From the NCBI RefSeq assembly GCF_026810365.1, contig NZ_CP113948.1, positions 1,947,001 to 2,011,000 of the forward strand: DNA of 64,000 nt. The letters run 5' to 3'. Position numbers and translations under genes: made by a program. Positions 39,311-47,618 of this stretch are shown here, piece by piece (the stretch's first letter is position 1; each line of letters begins with the position of its first letter). The notes under the pieces were generated by a model that saw only the letters and a program-made list of their open reading frames with translations, did not search any database and had not been told where the DNA came from. Source of the stretch: Flavobacterium praedii. GTDB lineage: Bacteria; Bacteroidota; Bacteroidia; Flavobacteriales; Flavobacteriaceae.

Positions 39311-40318
39311 ATGAATACACTAGACATACAAGCGATACAGTTGTTATTATCAACTCCAAAAAAAATTGCCATAATTCCGCATCGAGGTCCAGACGGAGAC
39401 GCCATGGGTTCTACATTAGCATTATATCATTTTTTACTAAAAAATAATCATTACCCTACAGTAGTTTCTCCTAATGATTTTCCAGATTTTCTAGCCTGGA
39501 TGCCAGGTTCTGAAACGGTTAAGATTTACGAAAAAGACAAAGAAAATTGCACAAAAATTCTACAAGAAGCTGAACTTATTTTTACTTTGGATTTTAACAC
39601 ACTTCATCGAGTAGGCGAAATGGAACAGGTTTTAGAAAAACTCACTGCACCATTTATCATGATTGATCACCACCAGAAACCAGATGATTATGCAACATAC
39701 ACGTATTCTGATGTTGCATTTGGTTCTACTTGTGAGATGGTTTATAATTTTATTTCTTTTTTGGATAAAAAACAAGATTTAGACAAAACTATTGCAACCT
39801 GTATTTACACAGGAATATTAACAGATTCTGGCTCATTTCGTTTTCCAAAAACAACAGGAACAACCCACAGAATTATTGCAGAGTTAATAGATCTTGGCGT
39901 AGAAAATACCGTAATTCCAACATTATTATTTGACAACAGCTCATACAATCGCCTACAATTACTTGGTAGAGCATTGCAGAACATGAAAGTGATGATGGAT
40001 CACAAAACGGCATACACCACATTAACCCAAGATGAATTAAATTCATTTGATTATATAAAAGGAGATACTGAAGGCATTGTCAATTATGGATTAAGTATAA
40101 AAGGAATTGTATTTGCAGCAATTTTTATCGAAAATAAGGAAGAAGGAATTATCAAAATATCCTTTCGTTCGCAAGGCAATTTTGATGTCAACCAGTTTGC
40201 CAGAGACCATTTTCAAGGAGGAGGACACAGTAATGCAGCTGGAGGAAAATCTGAAGTTTCTATGGAAGAAACTTTAACTAAATTTGAAAGTTTAGTAAAC
40301 AATTTAAAAATAGAATAG
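39311..40318 (+). CDS. nrnA: DHH family phosphoesterase (NrnA-like oligoribonuclease/pAp phosphatase)
   Basis: 335 residues from ATG 39311 (MNTLDIQAIQLLLSTPKK). The upstream ATG 39269 adds 14 residues that do not match the family. DHH motifs: IIPHRGPDGDAMGSTLAL, FTLDFNTLHRVGE and MIDHHQKPDDY bind Mn; the DHHA1 domain ends FQGGGHSNAAGG. NrnA degrades nanoRNA and/or pAp, and some relatives hydrolyse pApA from c-di-AMP. gldI starts 3 bp after the stop, so they form one transcription unit. Confidence 0.92.
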   Translation: MNTLDIQAIQLLLSTPKKIAIIPHRGPDGDAMGSTLALYHFLLKNNHYPTVVSPNDFPDFLAWMPGSETVKIYEKDKENCTKILQEAELIFTLDFNTLHRVGEMEQVLEKLTAPFIMIDHHQKPDDYATYTYSDVAFGSTCEMVYNFISFLDKKQDLDKTIATCIYTGILTDSGSFRFPKTTGTTHRIIAELIDLGVENTVIPTLLFDNSSYNRLQLLGRALQNMKVMMDHKTAYTTLTQDELNSFDYIKGDTEGIVNYGLSIKGIVFAAIFIENKEEGIIKISFRSQGNFDVNQFARDHFQGGGHSNAAGGKSEVSMEETLTKFESLVNNLKIE

Positions 40319-40321
40319 CCC

Positions 40322-40963
40322 ATGAAAATTTTTAAAATCTTAGTAATTCTAATTTTTACAACTTTATTATTTTCGAGTTGTAAACAACAACAAGAAGCCA
40401 GAAGACCTATATCGCAATCATCGGGAAGCTTTATGAAGCAATCAATTGCCAGAAATAAAAAAATGATTGCTGGAGAAGAAGATCAAATTCAAGCCATCAT
40501 AAAAAGCAACCCAAAAATACAATATATAGCATCCAAAAAAGGGTATTGGTATTACTATGAATCTAGAAATTTAACGAATAGTCTTACTCCAAAAAAAGGT
40601 GATATTGCTTTTTTTGATTATGAAATAAAAGATTTACAAGGTAATATCATTTACTCTCAAGAAGAATTAGAACCGCAAATTTACAAAGTAGACAAGCAAG
40701 AAATCATGATGGGATTAAGAGATGGTATAAAATTGATGCGAAAAACAGAAAAAGTAAACTTCCTTTTTACCTCACATATGGGGTATGGCTATCATGGCGA
40801 CAACAACAAAATTGGCACGAACCAACCCTTAATTTGCACTGTAACGCTAAATGATTTCATGCCCGAATCTGAGTATACAGAGCAAATCCAAACCAATACT
40901 GTCGCAAAAATCAATACTCCTATTAAAGTCAAAGCTATAAAAAAAGACACCATAACTAACTAA
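40322..40963 (+). CDS. gldI: Gliding motility lipoprotein GldI (FKBP-type)
   Basis: 213 residues with a lipoprotein signal (LLFSSC, Cys20). The C-terminal half has the FKBP fold: KKGDIAFFDYEIKDLQGNII, QEIMMGLRDGIKLMRKTEKV, TSHMGYGYHGDNNKIG and LICTVTLNDF. GldI is needed for gliding in Flavobacterium johnsoniae and presumably helps fold gliding or type IX secretion components in the periplasm. It is tightly linked to nrnA upstream and to two further prolyl isomerase genes downstream. Confidence 0.92.
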   Translation: MKIFKILVILIFTTLLFSSCKQQQEARRPISQSSGSFMKQSIARNKKMIAGEEDQIQAIIKSNPKIQYIASKKGYWYYYESRNLTNSLTPKKGDIAFFDYEIKDLQGNIIYSQEELEPQIYKVDKQEIMMGLRDGIKLMRKTEKVNFLFTSHMGYGYHGDNNKIGTNQPLICTVTLNDFMPESEYTEQIQTNTVAKINTPIKVKAIKKDTITN

Positions 40964-40992
40964 TAAGAATAAAAAACTAATAGTAATTAAAC

Positions 40993-42117
40993 ATGAAAAA
41001 AAATATTTTATTTGCACTACTACTAATTACATCATTCTTCTCTTGCAACAAAGAACACAGCAATTTACCTGACGGGTTATATGCCGAAATAGAAACAAAT
41101 AAAGGAAGTATTTTATTAGTATTAGATTATAAAAAAGCACCTGTAACTGTAGCTAACTTCATAACATTAGCTGAAGGTGAAAATAATTTTATTGTAAATG
41201 ATACTTTAAAAGACAAACCTTTTTACAATGGATTGAAATTTCACAGAGTTATCAAAGATTTTATGATTCAAGGAGGAGACCCTTTAGGTACAGGATCAGG
41301 AGATACTGGTTACAAATTCAAAGATGAGATTACTGATTTAAGATTTGACAAAGGTGGTATTTTGGCTATGGCGAATAATGGTCCTGGAACTAATAGTAGT
41401 CAGTTCTTTATAACACATTTAGAGACACCGTGGCTTGATGGCAAACATACTATTTTTGGCCATGTAGTAGATTATAATCTTGAAGTAGTAAATAAAATAG
41501 AACAAGATGATTTTATAAAAAGTGTAACCATTATTAGAAATGGAGAAGAAGCCAAAAAGTTTAATGCTAAAAAAGTTTTTTCTGACTATTTCAAATTAGA
41601 ATCGGAAAGCCAAAGGCAAAAAGTAGAAGCTGAAGCATTGGCAAAAAAAGAATATGAAGCTAAATATAAAGCAGTTTGTCAAGAAAAAGTAGCTTATTAT
41701 AATTCTATAAAAGGAAAATCTATTAAAACTTCAACTGGCCTTCAATATGTGATCACCAAAAAATCAGGCGGCAAAAAGCCAGCTAAAGGTTCAAATATTT
41801 ATATTCATTATGCTGGATTCTTAGAAAATGGAACATTATTTGATTCCAGTCTTGAAGATGTTTCCAAAACTTTTGGAAAATTTGACCCAGCACGAGCAGC
41901 TGCAAACCAATATACCCCAATTCCTTTTCAGGCAGGAAAAAAAGATGGATTGATACCCGGTTTTATTGAGGGAATAGAAAAATTGGCAATAGGAGACAAA
42001 GCAGTACTATTTATCCCATCCCATCTTGCGTATGGTGAAGCTGGAGCTGGAGATGTAATTCCTCCAAATTCAAATATCATTTTTGAGATTGAATTATTAG
42101 ACAAAATGCCTAATTAA
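40993..42117 (+). CDS. Lipoprotein with cyclophilin and FKBP prolyl isomerase domains
   Basis: 374 residues. Lipobox SFFSC (Cys18). Cyclophilin domain about 28-190: FHRVIKDFMIQGGDPLGTG, MANNGPGTNSSQFFITH and LDGKHTIFGHV carry the catalytic Arg, Gln and Phe. A charged helical linker (about 200-240) is followed by an FKBP domain (about 245-373) with YIHYAGFLENGTLFDSS, GLIPGFIEGIEKLAIGDKA and YGEAGAGDVIPPNSNIIFEI. Two different isomerase folds in one chain should help periplasmic folding. It starts 29 bp after gldI and is a paralogue of the next gene. Confidence 0.94.
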   Translation: MKKNILFALLLITSFFSCNKEHSNLPDGLYAEIETNKGSILLVLDYKKAPVTVANFITLAEGENNFIVNDTLKDKPFYNGLKFHRVIKDFMIQGGDPLGTGSGDTGYKFKDEITDLRFDKGGILAMANNGPGTNSSQFFITHLETPWLDGKHTIFGHVVDYNLEVVNKIEQDDFIKSVTIIRNGEEAKKFNAKKVFSDYFKLESESQRQKVEAEALAKKEYEAKYKAVCQEKVAYYNSIKGKSIKTSTGLQYVITKKSGGKKPAKGSNIYIHYAGFLENGTLFDSSLEDVSKTFGKFDPARAAANQYTPIPFQAGKKDGLIPGFIEGIEKLAIGDKAVLFIPSHLAYGEAGAGDVIPPNSNIIFEIELLDKMPN

Positions 42118-42192
42118 TTCAACAAGGCTAATATACTAATTATCTTAATGCATATTTAATATCAAAAATAAATCCATTAATTTTTAAAAAAA

Positions 42193-43257
42193 ATGAAATC
42201 TAAAATCGTATTATTATTCTTTTTAGGGCTATTTAATTTACATGCACAAAATGCGAAGAAAACCGTAACTGCAAAAAAACCGAGCACAAACGTAAAAGCC
42301 CCAGTTACAGAAGGGATTTTTGCAACAATCGCTACCAATAAAGGCAACATTACTATTCAATTATTTTATACAAAAGCACCTATCACAGTTGCCAATTTCA
42401 TAAGTTTAGCAGAGGGTAAAAATCCATTTGTAACAGTTGAAAGATTAAAAGGAAAACCTTTTTTTGATGGTTTAAAATTCCATAGAGTTATAAAAGACTT
42501 TATGATACAAGGTGGAGACCCAGACGGCAATGGTTCTGGCGGACCAGGTTATGCTTTTAAAGATGAATTTAACGAATCTAAATTTGATAAAGCAGGAATT
42601 CTTGCCATGGCCAATTCTGGTCCTGCCACCAATGGAAGTCAATTTTTCATTACTCATAAAGACACTCCTTGGTTGAATGGAAAGCACACAATTTACGGAC
42701 AAGTAACTCAAGGAATGTCAGTCGTAAACAGTATTGCCCAAGATGATGTTATCGCAAAAATCACTATTGTAAGAAAAGGCGAAGCCGCTAAAAAATTTAA
42801 TGCTGCAAAAGTATTTACTGATTATTACGCTAATAAAGCGATTGAAGAAAAAGCCAAATCAGAGAAAGAAGATAAAGAAAGATTAGCTACAAATGAAATT
42901 GCACTAAAAGAATTTGTAAACGGACAAACAACTACAAGTGGTTTAAAATATATTGTTTTAAAAGAAGGTACTGGCGCAATCCCAACATTAACAAGCAATG
43001 TAAAAGTTCATTACACAGGAACCTTTACAAATGGAACTATTTTTGACAGCAGTGTTAAACGTGGAGAACCAATTGATTTTAATTTAAACCAAGTAATTAA
43101 AGGTTGGACAGAAGGCCTTCAATTGATGAAAGAAGGTTCTAAATACAAATTTTATATACCTTATACTTTGGCTTATGGAGAACGAGGCTACCCTGGTGCA
43201 ATTCCTCCAAAAAGCGATTTGCTTTTTGAAGTGGAATTGATTAAAATAAATCAATAA
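42193..43257 (+). CDS. Periplasmic cyclophilin-FKBP fusion
   Basis: 354 residues with a type I signal (MKSKIVLLFFLGLFNLHAQ), so soluble rather than lipid-anchored, unlike its upstream paralogue. Cyclophilin about 42-200 (FHRVIKDFMIQGGDPDGNG, MANSGPATNGSQFFITH), a Lys/Glu-rich linker, then FKBP about 245-354 (VHYTGTFTNGTIFDSS, GWTEGLQLMKEGSKYKFYIP, YGERGYPGAIPPKSDLLFEV). Its FKBP active-site motifs are closer to the consensus than those of the upstream gene. Last gene of the nrnA-gldI-PPIase run; a strong terminator follows. Confidence 0.94.
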   Translation: MKSKIVLLFFLGLFNLHAQNAKKTVTAKKPSTNVKAPVTEGIFATIATNKGNITIQLFYTKAPITVANFISLAEGKNPFVTVERLKGKPFFDGLKFHRVIKDFMIQGGDPDGNGSGGPGYAFKDEFNESKFDKAGILAMANSGPATNGSQFFITHKDTPWLNGKHTIYGQVTQGMSVVNSIAQDDVIAKITIVRKGEAAKKFNAAKVFTDYYANKAIEEKAKSEKEDKERLATNEIALKEFVNGQTTTSGLKYIVLKEGTGAIPTLTSNVKVHYTGTFTNGTIFDSSVKRGEPIDFNLNQVIKGWTEGLQLMKEGSKYKFYIPYTLAYGERGYPGAIPPKSDLLFEVELIKINQ

Positions 43258-43268
43258 ATACAAAAAAC

Positions 43269-43306
43269 AAACCCTTTCAGAGTTTAAAACTTTGAAAGGG
43301 TTTTTT
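43269..43306. terminator. Bidirectional terminator
   Basis: AACCCTTTCA / TGAAAGGGTT stem with an A/T loop, followed by a T run on the plus strand and by T (from plus-strand A) on the minus strand. Confidence 0.85.
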
Positions 43307-43326
43307 ATAGGAAATAAAAGGAATGA

Positions 43327-43764
43327 CTACTTTTTAAACTTCCAGTCAAATTCATCTTTGGCATTTATTATAGCTCCAATTTCGAATTTAACAACTTCTT
43401 CGAATTCTGTTTGTAGAATTATCCAATTTTCTTCATTGAAATAATTTTCAAAAGTATCAAACTCTTCTTGAGTAAATTTAGTTATGCCTTTTTGAGCCAA
43501 ATCTTTTTTTACTTCTGTAATTTTTCTATTGATTACTTTATTACCAAACAATTCCAAATCTGGGCTTGACGCAACAAGATATCCCAATTTCAAATCTTCC
43601 TCTTTATAGAATGTCAAACGAATTTTAAGTGCATTGTAAGCAAAAATCACATTATCATCTTCGTCTTTGTAGTTTCTATTAGGTTTACCATAAATGGCAA
43701 TAACATCATTTTGTTTCATTCCAAAAATGAGTTTATCAATACCGTTTTTAGGATTTATTTTCAT
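43327..43764 (-). CDS. Cytoplasmic protein of unknown function
   Basis: 145 residues with no signal peptide. It begins KINPKNGIDKLIFGMKQNDV, a pattern (short helix then a GKPN loop, AIYGKPNRNY) that recalls SmpA/BamE-like small domains, and continues with alternating beta strands (NVIFAYNALKIRLTFY) and a charged C-terminal part. I do not assign a function. It has its own -7 box at 43799-43806 and converges with the PPIase operon. Confidence 0.65.
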   Translation of the reverse strand: MKINPKNGIDKLIFGMKQNDVIAIYGKPNRNYKDEDDNVIFAYNALKIRLTFYKEEDLKLGYLVASSPDLELFGNKVINRKITEVKKDLAQKGITKFTQEEFDTFENYFNEENWIILQTEFEEVVKFEIGAIINAKDEFDWKFKK

Positions 43765-43798
43765 TGTATACTTTTTTCTAATTACTTTATTATTTCAG

Positions 43799-43806
43799 CA
43801 AAGGTA
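43799..43806 (-). promoter_or_regulatory. -7 box for the gene starting at 43764
   Basis: TACCTTTGC on the minus strand, 35 bp before the ATG. Confidence 0.45.
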
Positions 43807-44397
43807 TTCTTTTTTAAATAAAATATATTCTTAAACTTACTCGTTACCATTAATTTCAAAATCCAATTACAGGCAATCGAATTACTTAAAAAACAAGATT
43901 AAAGTTTATGAAGCTTCAATAATTAAACCAGAGAGAAAGATAAAAATTCTACTTTAACGCAGATTTCAAAAAAGGTAGCCATCATTTGTTAAAGATACTC
44001 ATTCACTTGAAAACTGGGTTTAAAAAACAACAATACTATTAAATTACAAAGAATATACAATTAAGAAATTAACATAAGGAAAGTTCAAAATAGTAGTCTA
44101 TTAAAAAAAATTAAAATCTCTAAATTTATAATTGAAATTCAAAAAGTAGAAATAAACAATATTAACATAAACAATATTATATTAAGATATTAAACACATA
44201 ATCTTATAAAAAAAAATCCAGGATGAAGTTAAAAATTACAAAAATGCAATTTAAAACAAACACAACAGAAGATTCGGATTTAAATTGTAAAAAATAAATT
44301 TTAACCATAAAAAAATAGATACTATGATCTGAAAATGAGGAGCAAAAATGTTCTACTTTTTATATTAATTTTAAACATGCTATTTCATAAATTAGTG
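43807..44397. other. 600-bp AT-rich intergenic region
   Basis: Non-coding as far as I can see. It contains only very short frames, for example 23 codons from ATG 44336 (MRSKNVLLFILILNML, hydrophobic), and repeated ACAATATTA-type strings near 44157-44180. No stable hairpin or repeat was noticed. Confidence 0.4.
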
Positions 44398-44405
44398 TAT
44401 TTTTG
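44398..44405 (+). promoter_or_regulatory. -7 box for the histidine kinase
   Basis: TATTTTTG; its last three bases are the TTG that opens the longest frame, which argues for translation from ATG 44421. Confidence 0.4.
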
Positions 44406-44420
44406 AAAAAAATATCATTA

Positions 44421-46310
44421 ATGATTCAAAAAAATACTTTAATATTCCTTTTCACTCTCCTGTTTATAATTACTCAAGCCCAAAGTCAAAATACTAACAC
44501 CAAGACAATTGATTCTTTAAAATTAGAATTAAAAAAAACAAATAGTATTTCAAAAAAAACAGATTTATTATTATCTATTTCTTCCTATCCTGATTATATT
44601 GATACTGATGAATCATTAAATTACGCAAAAGATGCACTTATTTATGCAAAAAAAGAAAATAATCTATTAAAAATGGGAGATGCCTATGGGAAAATGGGCA
44701 TTACTTATGAAATCAAATCTGATTTTGTTAGCGCATTAAAAAACTTTTATAAAGCACAAGTTATTTTTGAAAAATTAAATGACACAAAAAGACTTGTCGG
44801 TTTATACAATAACATTGGACTGATATATGTTGATCTCAAAAATTACAATCAGGGCCTTTATTTTTATGACAAAGCACTTCAACTAAGCTACAAATCAAAA
44901 GTTCACCGTAACATTTCTTTATTATTAAATAATATTGGTGATGTTAATTTACAGAAAAAACAATATAATAAAGCGCTTAATTATTTTTACAAAGCGCTAA
45001 TTATGAATAAAAAATTGAATGATATTGAGGGTATAAGCTTAAATCTGACTAACATTGGTATTTGTTATGTGAATTTGAAAAAATATGATAAAGGATTGGA
45101 AATGATAAATCAATCTGTTTTGACATACACGGATAAAAACAATTTTTATACAACCTATAATACTTACGAACTTGGTAGAGTTTATTACTTCAAGTCGCTA
45201 GAAGAACAGAATAAAGTTGACAAAAAAAAGTACATTGAAAAATCTATTGGCTACTTTAATCAAACACTGGTCAATTTTAAAAAATATAAATCTTTAAAAG
45301 ACATTCAAGATACCTATTTTTATTTAGCTAAAGTGAATAAAGAATATGGTAATCCAGTTATTGCATTAGATTATTATGAAAAATATTTTGCCATAAAAGA
45401 CTCTTTGTTTTCAAAAGAAAGTGAAAAAAGACTAGCTAATCTAGAGTTTCAAAGAGAAATTGATTTAAGAGACAATCAAATTGAAATTCAGAAACTAAAA
45501 ATAAATAGAAATTCCAGACAAGTATATTTTCTTATTACAATAACAATTTCAGTACTGTTACTTTTGATATTGCTATTATGGCTGTATTTATCTAAAAGGA
45601 AAGCAAATAAAATAATTTCGAATATTAATACACAAAAAGACCGGTTTTTCTCCATAATTGCACATGATTTAAGAGGTCCTTTTAATGGTTTTCTGGGTTT
45701 AACCGAATTAATGGCTGAAGAAATTGAGAATATGTCTTCAGAAGAAATAAAATTTGCCGCAATAAATATGAGAAGTTCTGCCAAGAATCTTTTTAACCTG
45801 TTGGAAAATTTATTGGAATGGTCTCGTATGGAACAGAATTTAATTCCATTTGATCCAAAAAATTTAGAATTAATTCCTCTTTTATCTGAAAGTATACTAA
45901 CAATGTATGACAATGCTTTTAAAAAAGAAATAACCATAAATACTGATATTAAATCAGTTAAAATGATTTATGCAGATAAAAATATGTTTCAAGCATTAAT
46001 TCGCAACATTGTAATGAATGCTATAAAATTTACGCCTAAAAAAGGGAGTATTGATATTTACACAAAAGAAAACTTTACTGACACCATTATCTGTATTAAA
46101 GATTCTGGAATTGGTATGAATCCGAAAATATTACATAATTTATTTAAACTAGATATTCAAAACAATCGAATAGGGACAGAAGAAGAACCAAGCACAGGAT
46201 TAGGATTGATTTTATGCAAAGAATATATTGAAAAACATAAAGGGAAAATTTGGGCTGAAAGCATAGAAGGAAAAGGAAGTACTTTTTATATTAGCTTTCC
46301 AAAAAAGTAA
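44421..46310 (+). CDS. TPR-containing sensor histidine kinase
   Basis: 629 residues from ATG 44421 (MIQKNTLIFLFTLLFIITQAQSQ, signal peptide). The periplasmic part (about 60-330) is a run of tetratricopeptide repeats, for example GLYNNIGLIYVDLKNYNQGL and NIGDVNLQKKQYNKALNYFY. A coiled coil and one transmembrane helix (about 372-390) follow, then HisKA with the phospho-acceptor His in FFSIIAHDLRGPFNGFLG, and HATPase_c with N-box NIVMNAIKFTPKKG, G1 DSGIGM and G2 STGLGLILCKEYI. The TPR domain should sense a protein or peptide in the periplasm. No response regulator is adjacent, so it is an orphan kinase. Confidence 0.93.
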   Translation: MIQKNTLIFLFTLLFIITQAQSQNTNTKTIDSLKLELKKTNSISKKTDLLLSISSYPDYIDTDESLNYAKDALIYAKKENNLLKMGDAYGKMGITYEIKSDFVSALKNFYKAQVIFEKLNDTKRLVGLYNNIGLIYVDLKNYNQGLYFYDKALQLSYKSKVHRNISLLLNNIGDVNLQKKQYNKALNYFYKALIMNKKLNDIEGISLNLTNIGICYVNLKKYDKGLEMINQSVLTYTDKNNFYTTYNTYELGRVYYFKSLEEQNKVDKKKYIEKSIGYFNQTLVNFKKYKSLKDIQDTYFYLAKVNKEYGNPVIALDYYEKYFAIKDSLFSKESEKRLANLEFQREIDLRDNQIEIQKLKINRNSRQVYFLITITISVLLLLILLLWLYLSKRKANKIISNINTQKDRFFSIIAHDLRGPFNGFLGLTELMAEEIENMSSEEIKFAAINMRSSAKNLFNLLENLLEWSRMEQNLIPFDPKNLELIPLLSESILTMYDNAFKKEITINTDIKSVKMIYADKNMFQALIRNIVMNAIKFTPKKGSIDIYTKENFTDTIICIKDSGIGMNPKILHNLFKLDIQNNRIGTEEEPSTGLGLILCKEYIEKHKGKIWAESIEGKGSTFYISFPKK

Positions 46311-46344
46311 TAAATCAAGGTTATTGATTCCATTTCACTTCATG

Positions 46345-46944
46345 CTATAACTTTCGTTTTAAATTTTCTTTTACCTCATCAAACCATTCTTTTTTGAGGA
46401 TACTCAATACAATACTATCTCTACGAATATCACTATCTAGCGTTGGCATGTGACTTCGAAGAACTCCTTCGATTTTGCAGCCAATACTTTTCATTGCCGC
46501 AATACTTCGCTGATTGTTGTTATCGGCACGAAACTCTACGCGCTCCATTCCAAGGGTTTCAAATGCAAATTGTAACAATAGGAATTTGCAATGTTTATTA
46601 AGACCAGTTCCCCTAAAGTCTTTTCCGTACCAAGTATATCCCAACTGCAGGGTTTTGAATTCCAAATTAATATCATAAAACCGAGTACTTCCAGCATATT
46701 TTTGCGAATTTTTATCGAAAACAATAAAAGGGAATTCGGTTTGATTCTCTTTATTTTTTATGGCTAACTGAATATAGTTTTCTAAATTTTCTTTCCCATT
46801 GGCGCGAACTAAAGAGTATTCCCAAGTTTCGGGCTCATGAAGTGAAATATCCAGAAGATTATTGACATCCGTTATTTGAAGTGGACGAAGCAAAACCATT
46901 TCGTCTTCGAGTATAGTATCTTGAATGAAAGGAGAAGTTGTCAT
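46345..46944 (-). CDS. GNAT family N-acetyltransferase (RimJ/RimL type)
   Basis: 199 residues from ATG 46944 (MTTSPFIQDTILEDE); the frame to 46986 is open but without family sequence. VLLRPLQITDVNNLLDIS starts the fold; KYAGSTRFYDINLEFKTLQLGYTW, the acetyl-CoA loop KDFRGTGLNKHCKFLLLQFAF and VEFRADNNNQRSIAAMKSIG are typical of the GNAT subgroup that acetylates N-termini of ribosomal proteins or small molecules. The substrate is unknown. Confidence 0.9.
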   Translation of the reverse strand: MTTSPFIQDTILEDEMVLLRPLQITDVNNLLDISLHEPETWEYSLVRANGKENLENYIQLAIKNKENQTEFPFIVFDKNSQKYAGSTRFYDINLEFKTLQLGYTWYGKDFRGTGLNKHCKFLLLQFAFETLGMERVEFRADNNNQRSIAAMKSIGCKIEGVLRSHMPTLDSDIRRDSIVLSILKKEWFDEVKENLKRKL

Positions 46945-47010
46945 TATTCTTTTTTGGGCTAATGTATAAAAACAAAGACAAATCACAGCCTTTTTTGCTA
47001 TTGTTCACTG

Positions 47011-47160
47011 ATGCCATAGCCCAGATAAAAATGGAAAGCCCACAGTATAAAACACTAATTTTTCTTGTTATAAAAGAGCGACCAAAGGAAGCTCCTTTTA
47101 TGACATAGAAAAATAGTGTTTTATACGCGGACTTGTAATGGATAGCTGGATAAGCTCCTG
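47011..47160. ncRNA. Structured intergenic element with long central hairpin
   Basis: Conserved-looking edges ATGCCATAGCCCAGAT (47011-47026) and GGATAGCTGGATAAGCTCCT flank a long hairpin: GTATAAAACACTAATTTTTC (47045-47064) pairs with GAAAAATAGTGTTTTATAC (47108-47126) with one bulge, and the arms continue with TTATAAAAGAGC against GCTCCTTTTATGA. No protein frame fits. I associate such edges, with a different hairpin in each copy, with a widespread intergenic family in flavobacteria (memory, not a search). It lies between two minus-strand genes and could also act as a terminator. Confidence 0.5.
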
Positions 47161-47166
47161 AAAATA

Positions 47167-47523
47167 TTATTCACTCATTTCATCATAACGCTCGGGAACT
47201 TGAGGGTCATATAGCGGGCATTTGAATTCGGCCATGGTATCTACAAGAAGATTCATGGTTTTTCCTTCGGTCCCGTAACAATCTATTTTGATGCTTTGTG
47301 GTGTTGTTTTTATTTGAAAAGCGCCTTTTCCGTTGGTGTTTTTCCAACTATTGTCATCTACTTTTTCCCATTTTGAAAAAACGGTATTGAATCTATTAAG
47401 AATTACCTCAATTGGAAGTATTTCCAGACCTTCAACTTCTAGTTGCTCATCGATGGCTTCATACACTTCATGATGGTTTAAGTACACTTCTTCTAAGTAT
47501 TTCCAAAACAGTAATTCGTACAT
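47167..47523 (-). CDS. Cytoplasmic protein of unknown function
   Basis: 118 residues, acidic, no signal peptide. MYELLFWKYLEEVYLNHHEV forms a helical start; the rest (SKWEKVDDNSWKNTNGKGAF, QIKTTPQSIKIDCYG) is an alpha-beta mix, ending KCPLYDPQVPERYDEMSE. I do not recognise the family. It lies about 95 bp downstream of purM on the same strand and may be co-transcribed, but an inverted repeat (TAAATCGTTTA 47552-47562 / TAAACGATTTA 47585-47595) sits between them. Confidence 0.65.
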   Translation of the reverse strand: MYELLFWKYLEEVYLNHHEVYEAIDEQLEVEGLEILPIEVILNRFNTVFSKWEKVDDNSWKNTNGKGAFQIKTTPQSIKIDCYGTEGKTMNLLVDTMAEFKCPLYDPQVPERYDEMSE

Positions 47524-47551
47524 TTTAAAAAAGTTTAATGGTTTAAAAGTT

Positions 47552-47595
47552 TAAATCGTTTAATCTATAATACAGTTAAACCTTTAAACGATTTA
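47552..47595. repeat. 11-bp inverted repeat between purM and the next gene
   Basis: TAAATCGTTTA and TAAACGATTTA are perfect reverse complements separated by 22 bp. No T run follows, so it is a weak terminator candidate at best. Confidence 0.45.
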
Positions 47596-47618
47596 ACAAC
47601 TAAGCGATTTAATATTTT

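Noticed and set aside
44336-44407. 23-codon hydrophobic frame before the histidine kinase (MRSKNVLLFILILNML)
   Set aside because: Frames of this size and hydrophobicity are expected by chance in such AT-rich sequence; it overlaps the proposed kinase promoter.
45488-45937. 149-codon frame antisense to the histidine kinase
   Set aside because: Overlaps the conserved HisKA region and has no recognisable features.
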